A stretch of 64,000 bases of DNA from Mustela lutreola (lineage: Eukaryota; Chordata; Mammalia; Carnivora; Mustelidae). The translations under genes and the position numbers were made by a program. This document shows, piece by piece, positions 35,550 to 46,206 of this stretch. The notes under the pieces are model-generated. The model did not search any database, was not told the DNA's origin, and was given only the letters and a program-made list of their open reading frames with translations. Each line of letters opens with the position of its first letter. The stretch's first letter is position 1. Where the stretch lies: positions 156,831,001 through 156,895,000 of the forward strand of contig NC_081295.1 in assembly GCF_030435805.1 (NCBI RefSeq), read 5' to 3'.

Positions 35550-35870
35550 AAATGATTAATGTACCAAGAGCTTTCAGGGAAGGGAACATTTTTCTTTCCC
35601 CTCTTAGGGTCCCTGGCTGGGTGTGGAAATGAGACTCAGAGACAGATGAATGGGAGGAACACACACACATTTATGTACGTTTTACAGGGCGTGGACCTTC
35701 CTGAGGAAGGCAGACTCAAAGATGAGGCTAAAGTCGAGGGCTTTTATGGTGGTTTGATGAAGGAGGTGGGAAGGCCTTGCCTGGAGGGGAGCCGGGATAA
35801 GAATGCTGGCGGCCTTCTCCTCAGAAACCATCCAAGCACCAAGAGTGGAGTCAAATATTGAAAGCATTGA
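35550..35870 (-). mobile_element. LTR-like fragment
   Basis: On the minus strand the composition and the tail ('gggaccctaagagggg' and then 'ttttcccttccct'-like bases) look like the 3' end of a retroviral LTR. Fossil fragment; family not resolved. Confidence 0.35.
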
Positions 35871-36179
35871 GAGAAACAGCTACGTGTGTGGAATCTATTA
35901 CAATGACACTACCCTTCAAGGTGCAGGAGAAAAAGACTTTCTCAGAGGAACAAGAGTAGAAGGAGTACATTGTCATAGACAGGCCTTGAAAGATTGAATA
36001 GAAGTACCTCGCAGAGGATGCCGACGACGAAATCCTGCAGGAATGATGGAAGAACACCGCAAAAGGAATCCAGGAAGGAGATTGTGTCTAGGTACCTGGT
36101 GGGCAGCCTCCTTGGTCTCCCAAGGCCTCCAGCTCCCGGAGAGAGGGGCAAGGGCCTTGTGGGCCTCAGGGAGCAGGGG

Positions 36180-36545
36180 CTGGGTTACAAGATAAGCTGC
36201 TGAGGCTCATCCCTAGATGGCAAATGCCAGGCCCCCATATCTTGTGGTCCTGGGTCACCTGGAGTGGGGGGCTGGATCTGTGTTGCTGGGGATCCCTCTT
36301 GTGCACGGGAATCCCTCAGCTTTCTCCTGTTCCTGCACACACGTTCCTCTCTTGTCCTTAGGGGACGGTGGTACCGGATTTCCTTCCAGCCCACATGGGG
36401 GAGGGGCTCCTTTCCCGCGGGTCTCTCCCAGGCACCCAGGAGGTATAAGTGTTAATAAACTTGTGTTTTTCTTTTGCTGCTCTCTTGTGACAGAGTTTCC
36501 AGCCAAGGGCTTCCAAGGGTAGAGAGAAAATGATTTTCCCTCCCC
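36180..36545 (+). mobile_element. LTR-like fragment
   Basis: AATAAA at 36,454-36,459 is followed by 'cttgtgtttttcttttgctg' and a short purine-rich end, the layout of an LTR R/U5. Upstream U3-like sequence reaches to about 36,180. Fossil solo LTR; family not resolved. Confidence 0.4.
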
Positions 36546-36559
36546 TTCCTCAGTAACGG

Positions 36560-36930
36560 ACACCCTGAGTGCCCTGGGGCTCTGCCCACAGGGCTTCGGT
36601 GAAGGCGGAAAGACCCTTGCAAAGGCAGGTGCAGGAGCTGGTGATGGAGCAGAGGAAGGCGCGCAGGGTCAGCGGGTGCCGGGGGCCGGAGGGCACTGGC
36701 CGTGGGCACCGGCCGTAGGTACGGCCTTGGCTCCAAGCCCAAGGCAGAGGCAGAAACCGCAGGAACCGCGCGGTCCGCTCCCCAGACCCCTCTATCCCAG
36801 TCGCTCCGGGGGTCGGGAAGCCGGACTTCTTCGCGCCTCCTAGCCCGCAGGGGTGCGGGGGCCGGGCGCAGAGCGGCTCCCGGAGGTTCCCGCCGACTTC
36901 CAGGAGGAGGCGGTCCTGTGGAGGCCAAGG
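36560..36930. other. CpG-rich patch 5' of initiator tRNA-Met
   Basis: GC-dense block ending about 90 bases upstream of the initiator tRNA. No conserved coding domain is seen in its frames. Confidence 0.55.
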
Positions 36931-37021
36931 CTGGAGAGGGAAGTGAAAGAGGTGTGAATCAAACTGGCAAGGGTCTGATCCTTCCCATGATAAATAATAA
37001 GAGTAAGCATACTCTCAGTGG

Positions 37022-37093
37022 AGCAGAGTGGCGCAGCGGAAGCGTGCTGGGCCCATAACCCAGAAGTCGATGGATCGAAACCATCCTCTGCTA
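37022..37093 (+). tRNA. tRNA-iMet-CAT: initiator tRNA-Met (CAT)
   Basis: This 72-nt gene has the hallmarks of the eukaryotic initiator: the acceptor begins A1 and pairs with T72 (AGCAGAG / CTCTGCT), three G-C pairs flank the anticodon (GGGCCCATAACCC), and the T loop has A54 and A60 ('ggatcgaaacc'). The anticodon is CAT. It carries methionine to start codons through eIF2. One variable-loop base (A in 'cagaagtcg') differs from the near-invariant vertebrate sequence as I know it. A T5 terminator is at 37,097-37,101. Confidence 0.95.
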
Positions 37094-37101
37094 AGTGTTT
37101 T

Positions 37102-37504
37102 TGATTTCCCTGCGTCTGGATGGGGAGATGGCCTCAGAAAGGAAGTGCAGGCCATTTAATAAAATCCAACACTGACACTGTATCTGATTTCTAGGAATGT
37201 GTGATATTTTCCACCTCTCTCCCCAAATGATTGTATAATTCCCTTTTTGCTCATTTCAAAGGGGAGGCAAATCTTATCCCTGGAAGAGAGAAAGGGAAGG
37301 TGACAAACTCCATGTTTGTTCCAGTGGTCTTCTAAAAGGTTTCCTCATAAATTTAAATTACTCCAACGAATGTAACTGCTAGCATATGGTAAAATTTGGA
37401 CATGAAGAAAGAGTCCTGTTAGCGATTGGATTTTGTCCATTGGAAACTAAAAGCTCTAACGATTTGATATGCATTAGCATTCTCTAAAAATATATTTGGT
37501 GAAA
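37102..37504. other. non-coding stretch
   Basis: AT-rich; nothing recognised. Confidence 0.4.
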
Positions 37505-37910
37505 AAAGTAGGACAGAGAAAGGCAAATACCATATGAGTTCATTTGAATGTGGAATCTAGCAGAAAAACAAACAAAAGAGCTCATAGATACAGAGAACCA
37601 GTTGGTGGCTGTGGAGGCAGAAGATGGCAAAAGGCAAGAACCAGGGTTCAAAGGTACAAAGTTTTCGTTACAAGAGAAATAAGTCCTGGGGAGGTAATGT
37701 ACATCATGGTGACTGTCCTAAATAATACTGATTTGCAGATTTGAAAGTTGATAAGGGAGGAGATCTGAAAAGTTCTCATCACAAGTAAAAAAAAAAATGT
37801 AACTATGTTACCAGATTTATTGTGATCATTTTACAATACATATATCAAATTATTATGTTGTACACCTGAAAGTAATGTTATGTATTAATTATACCTCAAT
37901 TTAAAAAATA
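37505..37910 (+). mobile_element. old L1 3' UTR
   Basis: Recognisable L1 3' UTR phrases: 'catggtgactgtcctaaata', 'tgaaagttgataagggag', 'tattatgttgtacacctgaa' and 'attatacctcaatttaaaa'. It is a non-coding end fragment of an old LINE-1. Confidence 0.8.
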
Positions 37911-38355
37911 TGGCATGCTTTTATTGAACAGTTGAAAAACGTTCACGAATTTTTCTTTCTCTTTTAAAAGCATTTCTATTCTGTAACTGTCACAGAATTA
38001 GGTCCCCAAATGTTGCATTTATATGCTTAAAGGCTGTGATTAATTACCCTATCATACTAGTCTAAAGCAGAAAAACATAAAAATTGAGATTTTTAGTCAT
38101 TTCAAGTGTTTTTAATTCTATTTTAAGTGTTTTTCTTCTGGTTTGAGTTGTCTTTGCGATCAATAAAAAGTGATTGTATATTTTTTCATAAGTATTCAGT
38201 ATATGAAAAAGAAAATTGTATTGGAACTTAATAAAAGGGTTGGGATTCCCCCATTCAGGTCACGGGTCTGTGGATGCCAATTTCTAGGGGCTGGAAAGGA
38301 AAGGGTTTGGTAAAGTCAGGGGAATGATCAGGACATGGATAAAAGTCTCAGATCG
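37911..38355. other. AT-rich non-coding stretch
   Basis: Nothing recognised. Confidence 0.4.
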
Positions 38356-38427
38356 AGGTCCCACCGAGACTTGAACTCGGATCGCTGGATTCAGAGTCCA
38401 GAGTGCTGACCATTACACCATGGGGCC
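38356..38427 (-). tRNA. tRNA-Gln-CTG: tRNA-Gln (CTG)
   Basis: This 72-nt gene has minus-strand anticodon context 'tggactctgaatcc', giving CTG, which reads CAG. Acceptor strands GGCCCCA and TGGGACC leave one C-A mismatch at the third pair, which I recall from other mammalian Gln genes of this group. Box A 'tggtgtaatgg' and box B 'agttcaagtct' are present. The minus-strand TTTT is AAAA at 38,341-38,344. A large CpG island begins just upstream. Confidence 0.93.
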
Positions 38428-38479
38428 CACCTGTTAGGTCCCCCTCTCTGATTCATAAAGGACAGAGTTTTTCCTCCCC

Positions 38480-39680
38480 AAGCCCCCGCCCCCGCCGGCT
38501 GAAAGGTGCTCAGAAGCGCGCCGCGTTTTCCTGCTCTGGGGCGCTGTGGACCGGCACCTGTCGCGCACCTTCTGCACCAGAGTGTCACGCAGAGCCCCGA
38601 CTCCACACGTCAGGCGCGCCCCCGCCAGCCCCGAATTCCCGCCCTCGCGGGGTGGGAAGTGGTTCTCGCCGCAGAACAGGAGAGGCCGTGACGGAGACCG
38701 ACCGTCCCCGAGGTGCGGGCCCCGGGACGGGGGTTTCGTCGTGTTCCGCACCTCAGGCTCACGGCCGCCCTGAGGTGGGACACCACTGTCGCTCCTTTAC
38801 TGGGGACACACCTGGGGCAGAGCCCTGGGGTCCTCACGCTGCTTCCTCAGACTCTGCTCCTTCCACCAACGACCGTCCTAACTGCGGAGGCGGCGGAGCC
38901 CGCGGACCGCCGGAGGGAGGGTCTCAGCAAAGCCCGGGGTGGGGGGTCTGTTCGCGCAAGGACTGGGGCGGGAGGAGGGTCGCGGGGGCACCTGGGTGGC
39001 GGGGATACCCGTGTGTGGCTGAGGGCACTGGGGGCCGGGGGAGGAGGATCCCCGCGGCCCTGGCGCACCTCGGGTCGCGGGGAGGGGCCCTCGGGAGCGC
39101 TCCCGCAGCAGCGCCCAGCCTCGCGTCCTCCGCCCGGACGGAAAGCGCGCGCAGGGGAGGCCCCCGAACTCCCGTCCAGGCCCGGCGCCAGCTGCCGCGC
39201 GCGTCGCCCGCACTCGCCTGGGCGCCCCCTGTCAAACCCGCGCGGCCCGCGGGAATGCGCGTGTGTGTGCGGAGGGGCGCGTCTCGCAGCACGCGGGGTG
39301 CCGTCCGGCCCCGGGTCTCCCGCGACAGCACTCGGCGTGCGAGCGAGCGAGGGCCGCGGCCACTTCCTCCGCGCGCGGGGCTGCACGTGCCCTTCCAGGA
39401 GCCTGTGGCAGCGGGACCGCGGGGGGCGGGGGGTAATGCAGTTTCCGGCCTGCGCGGGGCGGGGCTGCTGCCCCCTGGTCTCGGGGCTCGGAGCCGCGCT
39501 TCGAGGGCGGCGCGCCCCCTGGCGGACGTGGAGCGTAAAGCGCAGCCAAGAGAAGCGAAAGGAAACAGCCCGCAACACCGCAGACGCGGGCAGCCCACCC
39601 CGACAACGCGGACTCCCCCTGCAAAAGCCAGGCCTCGCTCGGGAGCCCCTTGCAGCGGGAGTTCTGCAGGGTGGCAATTA
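38480..39680. other. large CpG island 5' of tRNA-Gln-CTG
   Basis: This is the longest and densest CpG island of the window, about 1.2 kb, directly upstream of the minus-strand tRNA-Gln-CTG. Open frames of up to 460 codons cross it on several frames of both strands; their Arg/Pro/Gly/Ala-rich content is what random GC-rich sequence gives, and I see no domain. It may be the promoter or first exon of an unrecognised RNA polymerase II transcript. Confidence 0.7.
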
Positions 39681-40506
39681 CTGCAGAGTTGGGTCTGTTC
39701 TGGAAAGCCAGGCTGGGAATCTTCCTCAAGCTACGACAGGTGGAGGATGGTCAAGGTCGGTCGGTTGTTTGCAGAGAGGTGGTAGGAGGTCCCCAGGAAG
39801 GAGGGTGACAGTCCTCCACAGGTGAGTCCAAACTGTCAAAGCCTGGCAGAGATAAGGAAAAGGTCCTCACAAAGGAAATACTCTTAAACGTGCGCTGAGA
39901 AATCAGCAGATTTCTCTTTCCTTCGCAAAACTAGTCAGCGATGAATACAGTAGTTTGGTCACATCTTGTAACGCCAAAGGGAAGAGCAGTTCCGACGGCC
40001 TTGACCCTGCGGGGTTCTAAAGGCAGCCCCGACTTGAGCAGCGCGGCTCTCCGTTTAGCGAACAGGGGTTTCGGTGCTGCTCGTGGTCTCCTCCCGTGGG
40101 CCTCCTTCCCTCCCTCAGTTGCCTGTGATGGGAGCCAAGGTGGGGCACGAGTAAGAGCCCAGGAAGGGCCCAGTTCAGAAGCCAGTGCCTCCTTCCTGAG
40201 GAAGGAAATAGGGCATCTTCAGCCCCAAACCCTGCTTCCTGGGGAGCACTAAAAAATCTTCAACTTACTCACAAACGTGCAATTAGTGCTTTCCAGAGGC
40301 TGGGCCCCTGGCAGACTGGGCTCCTTGCAGCCAACAGGAATCAAAACTAGGCCCATGCAGAGCTCAGGATGACTGGGCAGGAATGCAGTGAAAGGAGCCT
40401 TTCTTTCCGGAGGTGAATTTTCACCCAAAACATGCAAATTACAATGGTCCACCCCCACCACGCCCACCCCTCCTGCCTTTAGCTACCGAGGGGTCTCATT
40501 AAGAGA
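39681..40506. other. non-coding stretch
   Basis: Nothing recognised beyond short frames. Confidence 0.4.
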
Positions 40507-40737
40507 AGCCATGGTTGGGGCCTTGGACTGCTGGGTTTGGATCAGGTCATAATCTCCCTGTCAGGGCACTGAGCCCCTGGTCTGGGCCCCCCAATCAGCA
40601 GGGAGTCTGCTTCCCCTTTGCTCTTCCACTCCCCACTCTCCCGCGCCCTGCCTGCCCACTCCTTCTCAAATAAATACAAAAATAAAAAATAAATTAAATT
40701 AAATTTAAAAGATGACTTTTTAAAAAAGTCATGGTTG
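40507..40737 (+). mobile_element. diverged CanSINE
   Basis: A plus-strand CanSINE with a worn head (from about 40,518), the body phrase 'agcagggagtctgcttcc' and the tail 'ctcaaataaataca' then A/T-rich sequence. Imperfect 11-bp duplications 'agccatggttg' and 'agtcatggttg' flank it at 40,507-40,517 and 40,727-40,737. It is older than the copies at 12.3 and 53.8 kb. Confidence 0.75.
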
Positions 40738-40959
40738 ATGTTTATCTCCAAGGAGACTGGTGCTCCAGTCTTGGGCCAAGCTCATTCTTAGTGTGGGCAG
40801 AGACTAGGGGTCATCAAAGGAAAAAGAGGCAGAGGAAATCTGGGAAGAAGCAGAGCAGAACGTCTGAGAACCCAGCAGGGACAAGAGCTCTTCTGGGTTC
40901 TGGGATGATCTAACCAGAACAGGCGAAAGGCTCTGGGCTCAGCACGTCTTTGGGAGCTC

Positions 40960-41850
40960 CTGTGTCAGCGGGGGGTCTGCGGGGCGGAGAGCGGAGCGTC
41001 GAACAGGCCCCAGGACCAAGCCCTCTCGCTGGAGAACGTGAGGCCTTGAACTTGGAGGAGGGCCTATTAAACAAGCAATTAGGACAAGTATGAAAAGGGG
41101 GTTTTGGGGTCCTGAGGAGACACAGAGGAAGCACTTAAGCCCAGATAAAGGGAGCCAAGGATGGCCTCAGGGAGAAGGGCTGAGTTAATAATGGTCTAAT
41201 TAATAAATAGTCTAAATTAATAAATGAATAAAGGTCTAAGTTAATAAAGGAGCAGTGGGGAGAGAACCGGACCTCATAACAAGAGGCCAGAGAGGAGGAC
41301 AAAACTGGGAAAATAGAAACCAGTTCACCCTGGCGGGTGACTAGAAGCTATGGGGGCGGGGGTAGGTGCGTGGCAGGAACAGTGACAGCGAGGCTGGAGG
41401 TGTGGGCAGGTAAAGGCGGCGGTCACCGAAGGGAGCAAGCCGCCCCTCGAGAGCCGAAAGGTTTGTCCTGGGTGAGAATCCTCTACGGGGCCACCAGCGG
41501 CGGCCGCCCGCACGAGCGAGGGCACAGTCTCCCAGCGCGACCCCCTCGAGAGCAGCGGTAGCACGAAAAGGCGAGGGCAGCTGCGGCGGGACTGGGTGGC
41601 CCGAGGGCAAGGCCGCGGACGGCGAGTGCACCTGCTCGGCCGTGGGCTTGAACGCCATCCTCTGAGCGCCGCGCGGGGAGAGGCCAGGCCGCCGGGATTG
41701 CGTTCCCAGGCCAGGTCCCCCGCTCTTCTCAGGTTACACGTCCCAAACACTGCCCCTACCCCACCCCCCACCCCCACTTCCCCCGACACCACCCCCGGGT
41801 CCCCGCACAGTTCCAGGATTGGCGGCTGCTTCCTGCGCGGCTCTCTGCCC
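40960..41850. other. CpG-rich region near tRNA-Gln-TTG
   Basis: A CpG-dense block, strongest at 41,320-41,850, that lies 3' of the minus-strand tRNA-Gln-TTG, unlike most other CpG patches here. It contains a C-rich tract at about 41,755-41,800 with possible G-quadruplex potential on the minus strand. Confidence 0.55.
41183..41250. repeat. short imperfect tandem repeat
   Basis: Three to four imperfect units around 'gtctaaattaataaa'. Confidence 0.7.
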
Positions 41851-42020
41851 CTGGTCTGTGGGCTCAGACTTCCTTCCGATTATATTAGTGCTCGTTCTGG
41901 CTGCTGTATTGGTTGGATTACGAGGGGATAGAGAGGGGAGGGGGGAATGTTAGTTTTAAGAGGGGAGATAGCAGGAAGAAAAATGAAAAAGAAAAAGAAA
42001 TTGTAAAGGAAAAGCAACGA

Positions 42021-42092
42021 AGGTCCCACCGAGATTTGAACTCGGATCGCTGGATTCAAAGTCCAGAGTGCTAACCATTACACCATGGGGCC
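42021..42092 (-). tRNA. tRNA-Gln-TTG: tRNA-Gln (TTG)
   Basis: This 72-nt gene has minus-strand anticodon context 'tggactttgaatcc', giving TTG, which reads CAA and CAG. It has the same C-A mismatch in the acceptor stem as the CTG gene 3.6 kb to the left and only a few other differences, so the two are close paralogues in the same orientation. Box B 'agttcaaatct' is present. The minus-strand TTTT is AAAA at about 42,010-42,013. It is the last tRNA before the histone genes. Confidence 0.94.
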
Positions 42093-43469
42093 GGCGGGGG
42101 CCGTTTCCTAACAGGTACCTCTTATGATAAATATGCATCACGGAGGCGCTAAATGTCAATTACTAAAATCAAGCCCCCCCCACCCCGCTGCTTTTCCAAT
42201 CAAAACCGTACCGCCCCTTGAAGGGTTATTTTGAAAACGTGTGAGTGCTGTAGTCCTCTCCGTGGATGGGGGCACAAATGGCTTTTACAGGTCAGGACCA
42301 GAGGGGCTGGAAGTCCTGAGATTCTCAGGAATCCTAGACAAAGAATTATCCCTAGGGCCCTGCAGATTTTGTAAACATACCTTGTCTATTTCATCTGGTT
42401 TTCAGGGGCCTTTTCTAACAGTGACATTCGTGCTCCCACCTTTGTCCCCTTCTATCCCGAATCATCAGACACACAACTTGTAGGACAGTGTAGGGCCTTG
42501 TTAGGACTCTGACTTTTATTCTGAGGTGGGAGGTCCAGTTTCTGCTTGGGTGTCCTGGGAGATCACCTTTGCAATGGTCTGCCACCACATGAGAAGTCTG
42601 ACCACGGTGAGGCCACCATCCTGTTAAGAAGCCCATACCCTATAGCTGGCTCAGCCTGGCTGTCACATGACAGACAAGTGACTGAAGATGCCCGCAGATG
42701 ATTCCAGTCCTCAGCACCTATCCCCAAAACCACCCTGGTCCAGGAAAACTTGCATCCGAGGCCCCAGACATCCCAGAGGCATCCTGATCACAGAATCCAT
42801 GAATATAACAAAATGTTTGTTTTATGGCAACAAAGTTTGGGCTCGCTTACTCTGCAGTCACCGTAACCCCCCCAAAACCCCCCTCTAGAAACAGCAGTTG
42901 TCCCTATCTACTCCCTCAGTGTTGCCCAAGAGGACTGTCCTCAATTTTTTTTGTCACCATAAATAATTTGTTAATGAATATCAGGGTTCATGTTTTATTA
43001 GGGCCTGTTTACGATCTTGTTATAGACTTCCCAAAATGAGGACTGTTTACATAATTGTTAGCCTTGGGGTCTGCAAGAGTTGGATGAAATGGGAAAAGTT
43101 GAAAATATGAAGTAGATGACTAAGGTTATGAAAACTCCCCCCAACACATCCTCTAAGCGCTATGTATTATTCCATTAAGCAGTAAAAAGCCATCTGTTGG
43201 GACATCAGTCCCTCAGTGTCATTCCAGATGTCTTGGTGCTGGGGGTATGTATGGCTGGGAACAAGATTCTTGTTAGAATTCACCTCTTTAGGGAGAGTTT
43301 TATAAGAATGTTATTTGCTTACCTAGATCTAGATCCTGGTGGAGATGGGGCCATTTTCTCTTTGTGCAGAGCTTACCTGCGACTATGCAAAAACCTTCTG
43401 AGTTTTGAGGCTCAAGGCAGGCATTAAGTTGAACTCAGAGAAACAGGCAGACATGTGAAGCAAAACTTC
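42093..43469. other. non-coding stretch
   Basis: Nothing assignable was recognised; C runs at about 42,174-42,183. Confidence 0.35.
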
Positions 43470-43880
43470 TCACCCCATTACTCCCTTTGCTACAAGCACA
43501 CCGTCCTCTCTTGCTGTTTCCAGAACATGCTAAGCAGGGAGCTGCCTGGGGTACTTCCCCCTAATTCCTTCCACCCGGAGCAGCTTCCCCCAGATGGCGA
43601 CTCTGTCAGCGCTCAATGCAGCGCTGGTGCCCCAGCGAGACCCTGTGCAAGGGTCTCCCAGTTCAAGCTGGGACTCCCAGTTCCTTACCCACTTCCTTGC
43701 TTTATTTTATACAAACTACTTCATCGAGGGGTTGATATAGTTTAGATTTTATTAATTTATTTCTGATTGTCTGGCTCCCTCCTCCCCTCTATGTGCCACA
43801 AGAACAAGAAATCTCACCGACTTTTTTTCACTGGGTTTCCTCAGTGCTAGACTAGTGTCTGCTGTATAACAGACGGTCCT
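43470..43880 (+). mobile_element. L2 LINE 3' end
   Basis: L2 phrases in order: 'gtcctctcttgctgtttcca', 'acatgctaagcagg', 'cttgctttattttataca', 'attgtctggctccctcc'. An ancient fragment without coding capacity. Confidence 0.8.
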
Positions 43881-44747
43881 ATTTTATGATTAGAGCCATT
43901 AATTTTCTTTACACACAGAGGTAAAGTTATGGGCCCTCCAGTGATTTGTGTGACTAATAACTGGGATTTGCAATAATGTGCATATTCTGCTTCCTTTAAT
44001 GCGTGATGCTGAATTATGTTCGTGTTACACATGGTCGCAAGCTCTGTGGATTATTCTGGCCTTTGTCACGGTTTCTGTCTTGCTCGCATGTTCTGAGACA
44101 GACTGAAGAGTAAGTTCAGAGAGGAAAATGGGAGGTTAAAGGAAACCAATTTAGAAAAAAAAAACTTGCATGAAAAATGATGGGGAATGTTTCTCTACTA
44201 AATGTAGAAAAAAAAAAAAAGAAGACCCTTTTTACTGACAATAAGCCAATAAACACACTCGAAAGGACTCCCGGATAATAGACGATAAAACCCCATCAAA
44301 GGATGCTAGGTGCCCCAATTGTCTTGTCTGAAAGGAAATCTTCTTCAACCTCTTTTCTATTTCTTCACATAAAATATGAACTCAAGGCTGCCCTGTGGGA
44401 TCCTGCCATGCTGCCTGGCCGATATGGAGTTCTGGGCCAGGGCTTGAAGCTGCCATTGGGTTGTTTTCAGTTAAATAAAAAGGAGTATGATAAAAAGGAG
44501 TATGATTTGATTTGTAAGGGGTTTCCTGAGACTTCGTAGACATTGTTGCACAGATCATGACCTGTATCCGCCCACAGTGTGCCATTCTGATCCCCTGGCT
44601 TATTTGATCATAAGCTACAAAAGTAACAAAGTTGCATTATGAAGTCTTCCCTTCAACCTGTAATAGACACTTGTAAGATTCCTCCCCTGCTTCCAAAACA
44701 GACAGGTGATGCTTTCTGTCTCTCCTTCATGCTCATGGAGTGAAGAA
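43881..44747. other. non-coding stretch
   Basis: Includes a 15-bp direct repeat 'aaaaaggagtatgat' at about 44,478-44,508. No gene was recognised. Confidence 0.4.
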
Positions 44748-44828
44748 ATCCTACAGATGCTGGATTGATAGTAAATAATTTGAGATCCAGATCCTACAGA
44801 TGCTGGATTGATAGTAAATAATTTGAGA
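44748..44828. repeat. 43-bp direct tandem duplication
   Basis: Two head-to-tail copies beginning 'atcctacagatgctgg' at 44,748 and 44,791, period 43. The second copy is near-identical over about 38 bases. Confidence 0.9.
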
Positions 44829-45524
44829 GTCTGCTTCACTTAAAAAACCAAACACTTATATTGGCATCTAGAATTTGGCATATTTCAGAATCTTACTTGA
44901 TAAGCTCTTCACAGTTCCTACCTAGTTGTTTTATCATGAGGTCCTCTCATCATTTTAAGGACCACACACTTAGTATTGAATGAAGCCCTGGGTATAAAAT
45001 TCTGTTGGACTCTTTGGTCAGGCCCTTGGGCTGCTCCCTTCTGCCTACCCTTGCAGACTTTAGTCCCGCCAACTATTACGAACTCCTGGAATGTGACACC
45101 CACTTTCTTACTTCACCTGCCTAGAACAGTTTTGTACTACCCCCCTACCCCCCAATACACACTGGGAATATTATCTCTCCAGTGCTCCTGAGGTTTTCCA
45201 CACACATCTTTACTGAAGTATTTATTTATTAATATTATTTTCTCAATATTTGAGCAGGGGGATTCTCAGATTTATTTATTTATTTATTTATCCATTCATT
45301 CATTCATTTATTGGCAATGCATACATGATTTAAGAGCATAAAAGGGTTACCATTGAAAAGATCCTCCCTTCACCCATGACAGCTTACCTAGTAACCTTCT
45401 AGAGATATTTTGCAATTGTATAAACATACATGCAGAAAATTCTACTGCATACTATCCTGTATTTTTTGCACTTGCCAATAGATCTTGGAAATCATCCCAT
45501 ATCGATACCCAGAGAAGGCTGATA
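44829..45524. other. non-coding stretch with (ATTT)n
   Basis: A TTTA/ATTC-type simple repeat lies at about 45,270-45,311. Nothing else was recognised. Confidence 0.4.
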
Positions 45525-45778
45525 ATACACGGTGGTTGCAAATATGGCTTCAGAAGCCAGATTTTTTAAAAAATTATGTTTTTACTGTTTATTAGCTGTG
45601 CAACCTCAGGAAACTTACTCAACCTCTCTGAATCCCCATTTTATAATCTATAAAACAGGCAAGTAGTAATTTAACTCATCAGGTTGTTATAAAGATTTGG
45701 TAATTGGATGTATTTAAGCAAACTTTTAGGACATTATTTGGTAAGCAATAAACACCAGCTGCTGTTATTACGAAGAAC
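45525..45778 (+). mobile_element. MIR SINE
   Basis: Good MIR match in order: 'tattagctgtgcaacctcag', 'cttactcaacctctctgaat', 'cccattttataatctataaa', 'tcatcaggttgttataaaga', 'agcaataaacaccagctgct'. Confidence 0.85.
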
Positions 45779-45949
45779 ATTCTCAATTGTTCTTACCAAC
45801 AGACAGAATAATATCCTGTAATTCATTCCTTCATTTTTGATCACTCAGATTGCTCCTTGTCATCTATTCTACTAACCAGACTGTTGCAAAAGCCTGTAAT
45901 ATGCCATTTTGTACATGGTGCCACCCCAGAGGTGGTGTTTCTGGGTGTA

Positions 45950-46206
45950 AAAATATATGCTTTTTTTTTTTTTTTTTTAAAGAGAGAGGGTCTTTTATTA
46001 TTATTATTTTTAAAGATTTTTTATTTATGTATTTGAGAGAAAGAGAGACAGTGAGAGAGCATGAGAGGGGAGGTCAGAGGGAGAAGCAGACTCCCCATGG
46101 AGCTAGAAGCCTAATGTGGGACTCAATCCCAGGACTCTAGGATCATGAGCTGAGCCGAAGGCAGTCACTTAACCAACTGAGCCACCCAGGTGCCCAAAAT
46201 ATATGC
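45950..46206 (-). mobile_element. CanSINE with target-site duplications
   Basis: A minus-strand CanSINE with its head at about 46,176-46,195 ('gccacccaggtgccc' on the plus strand) and its tail at 45,961. Perfect 11-bp duplications 'aaaatatatgc' flank it at 45,950-45,960 and 46,196-46,206. The body is moderately diverged. Confidence 0.88.

Noticed and set aside
35800-36060. Short open frames as a small gene
   Set aside because: They lie beside LTR-like fragments and carry no known domain.
38403-39825. Long open frames (up to 460 codons) as a protein-coding gene
   Set aside because: Several frames on both strands are open together in a CpG island, with no domain or splice-supported model; composition explains it.
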